This document shows positions 56,999 through 64,000 of a stretch of DNA of 64,000 bases, piece after piece. The translations under genes were made by a program, and so were the position numbers. The notes under the pieces are model-generated. The model ran no database searches. It was not told the DNA's origin and was given only the letters and a program-made list of their open reading frames with translations. Positions within the stretch are counted from its first letter, which is position 1. Each line of letters starts with the position of its first letter. This stretch comes from Methylobacterium sp. Leaf125. GTDB taxonomy: Bacteria > Pseudomonadota > Alphaproteobacteria > Rhizobiales > Beijerinckiaceae. Location of the stretch: NCBI RefSeq assembly GCF_001423085.1, contig NZ_LMNU01000012.1, positions 380,698-444,697 on the forward strand, written 5' to 3'.

Positions 56999-57709
56999 TC
57001 AGGCGCCTTCGATCAGGCGGAGATACTCGGCCTCGGGCACGCCGTAGCTGTCCCCCGCGACGCCCAGAAGTCCGGTGCGGTCGAGAACTCCGATCCGCCC
57101 GCGACGCGCCTTGATCAGGCGGTTGCCCTCCAGGAGCTGCAGGGCGAGTGTCACGGTGGTGCGCTGAACGCCCAGCATGAATGACAGGAAGTCATGCGTG
57201 ACCGTCAGTTCGTCGCCGATGACCCGGTCGTGGCACATGAGCAGCCAGCGTGCGAGCCGGACCTCGATGTTGTAGCTCGCATTGGCGAAGGCGGTCTGCG
57301 CCGTCTGAACCAGTAGGGTCTGGACGAACCGCAGCAGCAGGTTGCGCAGCGCGAGGCTCTCCTCGGTGGCAGCCAGCAGCGCAGCGGCGTCGATGGCCAG
57401 CATCTCGCCCGCGTTCTGGACGAAGTGGTCGTAGGGCGTGCGGTCACTCCCCAGGAGCACCGGTGCGGCCCCCACGACCCCTTCGGGCCCAATGATACCG
57501 ACCTCGACCTTGCTCGTTCCGGACGTCGTGATCGACGCGTAGCCGGCCTCCGGGAAGTAGAGATCCTGGATCGGGCGATGTGGATAGATCAGACCCTGAC
57601 GCAACTCCGTCGGCATCGAGCGCAGATGCGGTTGAAGCAAAAGGTAATCGCTTGGCGAGAGCCGTCTGAGCAAGCGGTTACGAACGGCAGATTGCTCTAG
57701 CAGCGACAC
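56999..57709 (-). CDS. Crp/Fnr-family transcriptional regulator
   Basis: A 236-residue regulator. The N-terminal cupin (about 15-130) has RQGLIYPHRPIQDLYFPEAGYASI and VEVGIIGPEGVVGAAPVLLG. The C-terminal winged helix contains ELTVTHDFLSFMLGVQRTTVTLALQLLEGNRLIKARRGRIGVLD. It lacks Fnr cysteines. This subtype (IGPEGVVG and SFMLGVQRTTV) is common in many copies in Rhizobiales and differs from the two other Crp-type genes in the window. It is divergent from the regulator at 58199 across 489 bases. Confidence 0.88.
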   Translation of the reverse strand: MSLLEQSAVRNRLLRRLSPSDYLLLQPHLRSMPTELRQGLIYPHRPIQDLYFPEAGYASITTSGTSKVEVGIIGPEGVVGAAPVLLGSDRTPYDHFVQNAGEMLAIDAAALLAATEESLALRNLLLRFVQTLLVQTAQTAFANASYNIEVRLARWLLMCHDRVIGDELTVTHDFLSFMLGVQRTTVTLALQLLEGNRLIKARRGRIGVLDRTGLLGVAGDSYGVPEAEYLRLIEGA

Positions 57710-58198
57710 GGCCCTGTCCCTTGGGGCAAGAGCACAAATAGTCTCTCACGGACCCATACTCAGGAATATATACAAGCGATTTCTCGACTATCTGTACGAT
57801 GCGAGACAAAGGCAAGCCCGAGAGGAGATCTGTCGGGTAGTCGACATTCCCCGAATGTCGGCCACCACACCAAGAGCGCAGAGCCCTGTCCGAGCTGGCT
57901 TTTTAGGATTTATTAACGCTGCGGATCGGGGAATATCGCGACCGGCCGCGTGTCTTGCGGTGGCGGTACGCGGGTCGACGGCGCGCCATCGATGCCCCTG
58001 CGGTCGCATCTCGGCAGGACCACGCGCAGGCGGAGCAGCCCGGAATCGGTTGGAGGAGGGGCAGGACGCCGTGACGGGTTGGGTGAACGCTGGGCCTCGG
58101 GATCGGGCGCGTCGACGAGCGCCGGAGCATCGGCAATGAGTGCGTCGGGCGCGGGTCCGGGGCTGCCCCGCCGCTTAGCCTTGCGCGATGACGACGCT
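57710..58198. other. Divergent intergenic region between two Crp/Fnr genes
   Basis: 489 bases. The left 190 are AT-rich and include the palindrome CGACATTC-CCC-GAATGTCG at 57842-57860. The right 250 are GC-rich without a gene of quality. Regulatory sites for both genes are expected here. Confidence 0.45.
57842..57860. promoter_or_regulatory. Perfect palindrome between divergent Crp/Fnr genes
   Basis: 8-bp arms CGACATTC / GAATGTCG with a CCC centre. It does not match the Fnr (TTGAT-N4-ATCAA) or Crp (TGTGA-N6-TCACA) consensus. It is a candidate operator for one of the flanking regulators or a hairpin in a leader. Confidence 0.4.
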
Positions 58199-58921
58199 GT
58201 GACGGCCCCTCTGATCCGGAAGCTGGAGCGCTTCGGGGCCGTGTCGGCCGAGGATCGGGGAATCCTGACGCGCCTCTGCGTCCCCGGCGATCCCGTCGGA
58301 CCGCGCACGGAGATCGCGCGCGAGGGTGAGCCTCCCGACGGCGTCTTCGTCCTCGTCGAAGGCATGGCCTGCCGCTACAAGCTGCGCGCCGACGGAACCC
58401 GACAGATCCTCGCCTATCTCGTACCGGGCGATTTCTGCGACCTCGATATCGGCCTGCTCGACCGCCGGGACCATGCGATCGCCAGCCTCTCGGCCTGTCG
58501 CATCGCGCGCATGGATCCTGCGTCCCTCGGGGACCTCGTCAGCCAGCAGCCCCGTCTGGTCACGACCCTGCGGCGGGCGAACCTAGTGGACGATGCGACT
58601 CTGCGCGAGTGGCTCGTAAATCTCGGCTCCCGCTCCGCGATCGAGCGGATCGCCCACCTGTTCCTGGAGTTGCTGATGCGCCTGCGCGCCGTCGGACTGG
58701 CCCGGGGCGACGGCTACGACCTTCCGGTGTCCCAGCTCGACCTGGCCGATACGACCGGCCTCTCGACCGTACACGTCAACCGCACGCTTCAGGAGCTGAA
58801 GCGGCAGGGCCTGATCGAGCTGCGCTCGCGCATTCTGATGATCCGGAACGTCCAGCGTCTGACGAGCCTCGCCGGCTTCGATCCCCGCTACCTGTCGCTG
58901 AGTTCCACGATGCTCCGCTAG
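58199..58921 (+). CDS. Crp/Fnr-family transcriptional regulator
   Basis: A 240-residue regulator closely related to the gene at 24224: EIAREGEPPDGVFVLVEGMACRYKLRADGTRQILAYLVPGDFCDLDIG in the cupin, VDDATLREWLVNLGSRSAIERIAHLFLELLMRL in the dimer helix and DLADTTGLSTVHVNRTLQELKRQGLIELRS in the winged helix. No iron-sulfur cysteines are seen. The start is uncertain: a GTG at 58199 was chosen and a TTG at 58181 is possible, neither with a good ribosome-binding site. A bidirectional terminator follows at 59176. Confidence 0.85.
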   Translation: MTAPLIRKLERFGAVSAEDRGILTRLCVPGDPVGPRTEIAREGEPPDGVFVLVEGMACRYKLRADGTRQILAYLVPGDFCDLDIGLLDRRDHAIASLSACRIARMDPASLGDLVSQQPRLVTTLRRANLVDDATLREWLVNLGSRSAIERIAHLFLELLMRLRAVGLARGDGYDLPVSQLDLADTTGLSTVHVNRTLQELKRQGLIELRSRILMIRNVQRLTSLAGFDPRYLSLSSTMLR

Positions 58922-59248
58922 GGTGCGATCCAGCCACGGATCGCGGCGACACCCCTCCCAGCTGCAGCGCCAGGGGGTGTCACCTCGACCCTGCCGCCGC
59001 GCGACGCGCCCTCCGAACGGTTCACCCGGGGCCTGCGCCCCCAGGATTTCCAGGCCGAGCCGATCGCCGTGAGCCCGGGACTGCGACCGGTGCAGCCGGT
59101 CGGTGTCCGATCCGAGCCGACCTCCCATGGGTGACGACGCTTCACCGCGCAGTCCGGAAAACGCGCCAACAAAAAAACCCACCTGTCCGGCGGGACGGGT
59201 GGGTTCTTTGCTTTTTCCGACCCCTCAGCGGAGGGGCATAGGCAAGCT
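58922..59248. other. Convergent intergenic region with terminator
   Basis: 327 bases between the Crp-type gene (+) and the 57-residue gene (-). Apart from the hairpin at 59176-59205, nothing gene-like is seen. Confidence 0.45.
59176..59205. terminator. Bidirectional intrinsic terminator
   Basis: AACCCACC and GGTGGGTT extended by GTCC/GGAC give a 13-bp stem (one G-T pair) with a four-base loop. On + it is followed by CTTTGCTTTTT, and on - by a run of seven T. It serves the convergent Crp-type gene and the 57-residue gene. Confidence 0.9.
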
Positions 59249-59422
59249 CTAGACGATCGGACGGGCCACCGGGTGGGCCGCGCGGATCTCTTCGGGGAGA
59301 GCCTGGAAGTCGATGTAGCCGGCCTCGCGCGCCATCGCATCGAGGGCGGAGACTTCGTCGAGCGCGCTGCCGGTCCAGAGAACGGCGCCGTTCGACTGCT
59401 GACGGACCTCGAAGATGCTCAT
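59249..59422 (-). CDS. Small hypothetical protein (57 aa)
   Basis: MSIFEVRQQSNGAVLWTG, then SALDEVSALDAMAREAGY, IDFQALPEEIRAAHP and a short VARPIV end. The composition is that of a folded alpha/beta mini-protein: two strands, then two helices. The bidirectional terminator directly downstream and the genome-typical codon bias support a real gene. The function is unknown. It is divergent from the RND operon by 128 bases. Confidence 0.65.
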   Translation of the reverse strand: MSIFEVRQQSNGAVLWTGSALDEVSALDAMAREAGYIDFQALPEEIRAAHPVARPIV

Positions 59423-59550
59423 GGTTCGTTAACCCTCAACCGGGAAAGGTCTATAGTTGCTCTAACGTGACGACCGGCAAAAAGTTGCAACGGCTCGGAC
59501 CCAATGGGGGCGATTTGACCGCGACTGCCACGTCGCCGCGGAGGTGCGCC

Positions 59551-60858
59551 ATGAAATCGCCGGTCTCGCTCCGCATGGGCATGCTTTCCGTCCTCGTCGA
59601 GCGCCCTGTCATGCGACCCCCTCGGCCAGCGCCGTCCGGACAACGGTTCCGTTTCGCCCTCGCGGTGCTGGCCGGCGCCGCCGCGCTCGGCCCGGTCGCG
59701 CGCGCGGCGGAGCCGGCGGCGGTTCCGGATCCAGCCGCCCTGGCACCGGCCGTGACGGTGGCCTCGGCGGTCGCTCGCGAAGTCGTGGAATTTGCCGTGG
59801 TGACCGGCACACTCGTCCCCCGCGACGAGATCCTGGTCGCGCCCGAGATCGAGGGACTGCGCATCACCGAGCTCCTCGTGGAGGAGGGCGCCCAGGTCAC
59901 GCGCGGCCAGCCCCTGGCGCGGCTCTCCCTCGAGATGATCCTGACCCAGGAAGCGGCCAACGCCGCCACCATCGCCAAGGCGCAGGCGGCCATCATCCAG
60001 GCCCGAAGCCAGATCGTGCAGGCCGAGGCGGCCCAGGTCGAGGCGAACCTTGCCCTGGAACGCACCCGTAGCCTGATCCGCACGGGCAACGCCACGGCCG
60101 TGATCCTGGAGCAGCGCGTCTCCGCCGCTCAGGGCAACGAGGGCCGGCTCGCGGCCGCCCGCGGCGGATTGCAGCTCGCCGAGGCCGATCTCGCCACCGC
60201 GCGGGCTCAGGGCGCGGAAATCGCGTTGCGGCGCGCCCGAACCGAGATCCGTGCTCCCGAAGCCGGGATCGTCAGCCGGCGGACCGCCCGCGTGGGCGCC
60301 ACCGCGACCGCAATCGGCGAGCCGATGTTCCGCATGATCGCCCGCGGCGAGATCGAACTCGAGGGTGAGGTGCCGGAAGTCTGGATGCCGCGACTGCACG
60401 TCGGCGATCCGGCCCGCCTGGACTGGGACGAAGGACGGACCCTGAAGGGACGGGTGCGGCGCATCGATCCGGAGATCGACCGCACGACGCGCCTCGGGCG
60501 CATCCGCATCGGCCTCGACCCCGATCCGGGCCTGCGCATCGGCGCCTTCGCCCGCGGCAAGGTCGAAGTCGCACGCCGCACCGGCGTCGCCGTGCCCCTG
60601 TCGGCGGTGCTCTACGGCGCCGATGGCGGCGCGAGCGTCTTCATCGTCGCCGGCGACCGCGTCGAGGCTCGCCGGATCGTGCCCGGCCTCGCCGCCGACG
60701 GCGTCCTGGAGGTGCGTGCCGGCGTCAAGGCGGACGAGGTGGTGGTGGCCCGTGCCAGCAGCTTCCTGCGCGACGGCGATCGGGTGCGGCCCGTGGTTCC
60801 GCCCATCAAGGCGGCCGATGCCGCGACGCCTTCGGCGGCCGATGCCGCCCCCCGCTGA
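59551..60858 (+). CDS. RND efflux periplasmic adaptor (membrane fusion protein)
   Basis: Links an inner-membrane RND pump to an outer-membrane channel. 435 residues: an N-terminal hydrophobic export segment (FALAVLAGAAALGPVARAAE), and a barrel-sandwich half-motif GTLVPRDEILVAPEIEGLRITELLVEEGAQVTRGQPLARL. A helical hairpin at about 150-230 (AQAAIIQARSQIVQAEAAQVEANLALERT) and the second lipoyl half RTEIRAPEAGIVSRRTARVGA follow. The start at 59551 has GGAGG seven bases upstream; an ATG at 59611 is an alternative. It is followed 12 bases later by the pump. No outer-membrane channel gene is visible before the window ends. Confidence 0.92.
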   Translation: MKSPVSLRMGMLSVLVERPVMRPPRPAPSGQRFRFALAVLAGAAALGPVARAAEPAAVPDPAALAPAVTVASAVAREVVEFAVVTGTLVPRDEILVAPEIEGLRITELLVEEGAQVTRGQPLARLSLEMILTQEAANAATIAKAQAAIIQARSQIVQAEAAQVEANLALERTRSLIRTGNATAVILEQRVSAAQGNEGRLAAARGGLQLAEADLATARAQGAEIALRRARTEIRAPEAGIVSRRTARVGATATAIGEPMFRMIARGEIELEGEVPEVWMPRLHVGDPARLDWDEGRTLKGRVRRIDPEIDRTTRLGRIRIGLDPDPGLRIGAFARGKVEVARRTGVAVPLSAVLYGADGGASVFIVAGDRVEARRIVPGLAADGVLEVRAGVKADEVVVARASSFLRDGDRVRPVVPPIKAADAATPSAADAAPR

Positions 60859-60870
60859 TCGGACGGTCCC

Positions 60871-63800
60871 ATGCGCCTGAACATCTCGGCCTGGGCGATC
60901 CGGAAGCCGATCCCCTCCCTCGTCCTCTTCCTGGTGCTGGTGGTCCTCGGACTGGTCAGCTTCCGCGCGCTGCCGATCACGCGCTTTCCGAACATCGACA
61001 TCCCCATCGTCTCCGTCCAGGTCCTGCAATCCGGGGCCGCGCCCTCGGAGCTGCAGACCCAGGTGACCAAGGTCGTCGAGGATGCGGTGGCGGGGGTGAA
61101 GGGCGTCAAGCACGTCATCTCGACGATCTCCGAAGGCGTCTCCAGCACCACAATCGAGTTCCGCCTGGAGGTGAACAGCGACCGGGCGGTGAACGACGTC
61201 AAGGATGCCATCTCGAAGGTCCGGGTGAACCTGCCCCGCACCATCGAGGAACCGATCATCAACCGCGTCGAGATCGCGGGCCTGCCGATCATGATCTACG
61301 GCGCCTCGGCGCCCGCGATGACGCCGGAAGACCTGTCCTGGCTCATCGACGACGTCATCGCCCGGCAGGTGCAGAGCGTGAAGGGCGTCGGGGGGGTCGA
61401 GCGCCTCGGCGGCGTCGCCCGCGAGGTTCGCGTGACCCTGAAGCCCGACCGCCTGCTGGCACTCGGGATCACGGCCGCCGACGTGAACCGGCAGCTGCGC
61501 CTGACCGCCGCCGACATGGCGGGCGGGCGCGGCGAGCTCGGCGGACAGGAGCAATCCATCCGAACCCTGGCCGGGGCGGCGAGCCTCGACACCCTGGCGG
61601 AGACCTCGATCGTCGTGCCGGGCGGGCGCAAGGTCCGCCTCGACGAGCTCGCCACGCTGGTGGACGGCTCGGAGGAGCCGCGCACCTTCGCACGCTTCAA
61701 CGGCGAGCCCGTGGTGGCCTTCGCGATCTCGCGCTCCACGGGTGCCAGCGACGCGGAGGTCGCCGTCGGCGTCGCCAAGCGCATCGCGGAACTCGGCGCC
61801 CGCCATCCCGGCGTCCGCTTCGACCTCATCGACACCTCGGTCACCAACACGGTGGGCAACTACCACTCGGCGATGCTGAGCTTAGTCGAGGGCGCGACCC
61901 TGGCGGTAATCGTGGTCTTCCTGTTCCTGCGCGACTGGCGTGCGACCCTGATCGCCTCGATCGCCCTGCCGCTCTCGGTGCTGCCGACCTTCTGGGTGAT
62001 GAGCAGCCTCGGCTTCTCCCTGAACGCCGTCAGCCTGCTGGCGATCACGCTGGTCACCGGCATCCTCGTCGACGATGCCATCGTGGAGATCGAGAACATC
62101 GTCCGGCACATGCGCTTGGGGAAATCCCCCTACCGCGCCGCCCTGGAGGCCGCCGACGAGATCGGGCTCGCCGTCATCGCCATCACGGCGACGATCATGG
62201 CGATCTTCGCCCCCGTCTCCTTCATGAGCGGCATTGCCGGGCAGTACTTCAAGCAGTTCGGTCTCACCATCGCGGCGGCGGTGTTCATGTCGCTCCTGGT
62301 GGCGCGCCTGATCACGCCCCTGCTCGCCGCCTACTTCCTGCGCGATCACGGCCCCGATCATACCCGCGAGGGCCCGGTGATGCGGGGCTACACCCGCGTG
62401 GTCGCCTGGTCGGTGCGCCACAAGTTCATCACCCTGGTGCTCGGGCTCGTCTGCTTCGCCGGGTCGATCCTGTCCACGGGCCTGCTGCCGGCGGGCTTTC
62501 TTCCCGCGGAGGACGCCGCCCGCACGATCTTCGTGGTCGAATTGCCGCCGGGGGCCCGCCTCGCCGACACCACGCAGGTCACGGACGCTCTGGTGGAGCG
62601 CATCCGCGCCCTCCCGGAGGTGCGCAGCGTCTTCGTCGACGGCGGCCGCCAGCTGCCCGCGAAGAAGGAGGTCCGGCTCGCGACCTTCACCATCAATCTG
62701 GCGCCGAAGAACACCCGCCATCGCACCCAGAAGCAGGTGGACATCGCCATCCGGGCACTCCTGCACGACGTGCCCGACATCCGCTTCTGGGCCCTGCGCG
62801 AAGGCGGCCAGCGCGACGTGACGCTGATCGTGTCCGGCCCCGACAAGACCGTGGTGGCGGAGACCGCGGCCAAGCTCCAGCGCGAAGCCGCGGGCGTGCC
62901 GCACCTCGTCAACGTGCTCTCGACGGCCCCCCTGGACCGCACCGAGATCCGCATCCGCCCGAAGGCCGGGGTCGCGGCCGATCTCGGCGTCACGACCGAC
63001 CTCATCGCCGAGACCGTCCGGGTCGGCACGATCGGCGACATCGGGGCGAATCTGGCCAAGTTCAACACCATCGATCGACAGGTGCCGATCCGGGTGCAGC
63101 TGCCCGAGCGCCTGCGCGGCGACCTCTCGCAGATCGAGACCCTCAAGGTTCCGGTCAAGGGCGGCGCGGCGGTGCCGCTCTCCACGGTGGCCGATCTCAC
63201 CCTCGGCCGCGGCCCGACCGCCATCGACCGCTACGACCGGGCCATCCGCGTCGCCCTGGAGGCCGACATGGAGGGCTCGGACGCGCTGGGTGCCCTGATC
63301 AGCGCCGTCCTCGCCCTGCCCACCGCCAAGGACCTTCTGCCCGGGGTCACCATCCGCCAGACGGGCGACGCCGAGGTGATGGGGGAGGTCTTCGAGGGCT
63401 TCGCCCTCGCCATGGGTGCCGGCCTGATGATGGTGTTCGGCGTGCTGGTGCTGCTGTTCGGGAATTTCCTGCAGCCGCTGACCATCCTGTTCTCGCTGCC
63501 GCTCTCCATCGGCGGCGCGATCCTCGGCCTCCTGATCTTCAACAAGCCGATCTCGATGCCGGTGGTGATCGGCATCCTGATGCTGATGGGCGTGGTGACC
63601 AAGAACGCCATCATGCTGGTGGACTTCGCCGTGGAGGAGATGGCCCGCGGCGTCGACCGCGCCACCGCGATCATCGATGCCGGTCGCAAGCGCGCCCGCC
63701 CCATCGTGATGACCACCATCGCCATGGCGGCCGGCATGGTGCCCTCCGCCATGGCGCTCGGCATCGGCGGCGAGTTCCGCGCGCCCATGGCCATCGCGGT

Positions 63801-64000
63801 GATCGGAGGCCTGATCGTCTCCACCGGCCTGTCGCTGGTCTTCGTGCCGGCGATCTTCGTCCTGGTCGACGACCTGTCGCGCCTCTTCGTGCGGGTCTTC
63901 GGCCGCTTCGTCGGGCGCGTGGACGAGCCGACGGAGGGGGCGTTCGCGCTCCCGCCGACCCATTCGGCCAACGACGCGAAGCCGATCCTGCCCCCGCGCA
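60871..64000 (+). CDS. RND-family efflux permease (AcrB/HAE-1 type), 3' truncated by window edge
   Basis: Proton-driven inner-membrane exporter. The frame is open from MRLNISAWAIRKPIPSLVLF to the end of the window (about 1043 residues seen, so nearly complete). Features: first helix and ALPITRFPNIDIPIVSV, porter-domain repeats, and TM4 with the proton-relay aspartates in LVTGILVDDAIVEIENIV. TM helices 5-6 surround FMSGIAGQYFKQFG, and a second repeat has LMGVVTKNAIMLVDFAVE and RPIVMTTIAMAAGMVPSAM. The substrate is unknown. It is co-transcribed with the adaptor. Long minus-strand frames opposite it are shadows. Confidence 0.95.
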   Translation, partial: MRLNISAWAIRKPIPSLVLFLVLVVLGLVSFRALPITRFPNIDIPIVSVQVLQSGAAPSELQTQVTKVVEDAVAGVKGVKHVISTISEGVSSTTIEFRLEVNSDRAVNDVKDAISKVRVNLPRTIEEPIINRVEIAGLPIMIYGASAPAMTPEDLSWLIDDVIARQVQSVKGVGGVERLGGVAREVRVTLKPDRLLALGITAADVNRQLRLTAADMAGGRGELGGQEQSIRTLAGAASLDTLAETSIVVPGGRKVRLDELATLVDGSEEPRTFARFNGEPVVAFAISRSTGASDAEVAVGVAKRIAELGARHPGVRFDLIDTSVTNTVGNYHSAMLSLVEGATLAVIVVFLFLRDWRATLIASIALPLSVLPTFWVMSSLGFSLNAVSLLAITLVTGILVDDAIVEIENIVRHMRLGKSPYRAALEAADEIGLAVIAITATIMAIFAPVSFMSGIAGQYFKQFGLTIAAAVFMSLLVARLITPLLAAYFLRDHGPDHTREGPVMRGYTRVVAWSVRHKFITLVLGLVCFAGSILSTGLLPAGFLPAEDAARTIFVVELPPGARLADTTQVTDALVERIRALPEVRSVFVDGGRQLPAKKEVRLATFTINLAPKNTRHRTQKQVDIAIRALLHDVPDIRFWALREGGQRDVTLIVSGPDKTVVAETAAKLQREAAGVPHLVNVLSTAPLDRTEIRIRPKAGVAADLGVTTDLIAETVRVGTIGDIGANLAKFNTIDRQVPIRVQLPERLRGDLSQIETLKVPVKGGAAVPLSTVADLTLGRGPTAIDRYDRAIRVALEADMEGSDALGALISAVLALPTAKDLLPGVTIRQTGDAEVMGEVFEGFALAMGAGLMMVFGVLVLLFGNFLQPLTILFSLPLSIGGAILGLLIFNKPISMPVVIGILMLMGVVTKNAIMLVDFAVEEMARGVDRATAIIDAGRKRARPIVMTTIAMAAGMVPSAMALGIGGEFRAPMAIAVIGGLIVSTGLSLVFVPAIFVLVDDLSRLFVRVFGRFVGRVDEPTEGAFALPPTHSANDAKPILPPR

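Noticed and set aside
59419..63963. Two very long minus-strand reading frames (815 and 693 codons) opposite the RND genes
   Set aside because: They are His/Arg/Asp/Gly-rich antisense shadows of GC-rich coding sequence; the plus strand encodes clear RND adaptor and pump motifs throughout.

Overview
The window looks like chromosome of a GC-rich alphaproteobacterium, most likely a Methylobacterium/Methylorubrum-type methylotroph. This is inferred from the gene set and composition, since no database was searched. Pointers are two pqqA genes (PQQ precursor peptide), a GAAC-N7-GAAC LexA operator at dinB, an LdtR-type MarR regulator beside a DUF6163 gene, a NepR-like domain on an ECF sigma factor, a DUF2093 gene, an aspartate-rich (Mg-type) HemB, and overall G+C near 70 percent by eye. 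Most genes are housekeeping, but several loci are visibly rearranged.

Layout. 1-4.0 kb: dnaK (5' end cut by the window), dnaJ and a PmtA-like methyltransferase on +, slightly AT-richer than the rest. 4.5-7.9 kb: a tightly overlapping nucleoside-salvage operon on - (cdd, punA, deoC, deoA). 8.2-11.0 kb: an AT-rich accessory island with a two-gene cassette (PD-(D/E)XK nuclease plus an unknown partner split by an amber codon), followed by repeats. 11.0-18.2 kb: a lipid A/Kdo region on - (DUF374 acyltransferase, waaA, lpxK) that has been rearranged. The lpxK next to waaA is frameshifted with an apparent deletion, and a second broken lpxK fragment lies on the far side of a 1164-residue hybrid histidine kinase.

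18.4-25.2 kb: a VIT-type transporter behind a 50-bp palindrome, a metallophosphoesterase, three coiled-coil genes, a Crp/Fnr regulator and tRNA-Glu(CTC). 25.4-33.9 kb: an RluD-type pseudouridine synthase, rpoH, a proline-rich membrane protein, purA, a small secreted protein, a class IV aminotransferase ending in 32-bp tandem repeats, and purB. 34.2-38.9 kb: two tandem TonB-dependent siderophore receptors sharing an inverted-repeat motif. 38.9-44.6 kb: bpt, an RDD protein, a lipoprotein, hemB, a 3-hydroxyisobutyryl-CoA hydrolase-type protein, DUF6163 and ldtR.

44.6-54 kb: a PsiE-like protein, an orphan molybdenum hydroxylase large subunit, a fluoroacetate-dehalogenase-like hydrolase, a DHH phosphoesterase, dinB with its SOS operator, a divergent MFS/LysR pair, and two tandem pqqA genes with no pqqBCDE nearby. 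54-64 kb: mgtE, a NepR-sigma fusion, two divergent Crp/Fnr regulators, a 57-residue small protein and an RND efflux pair whose pump runs off the right edge.

The most noteworthy items are the NepR-ECF sigma fusion, the tandem pqqA genes, the broken and duplicated lpxK around the histidine kinase, the amber-split partner of the nuclease cassette, and the shared palindromes in front of the iron-related genes.
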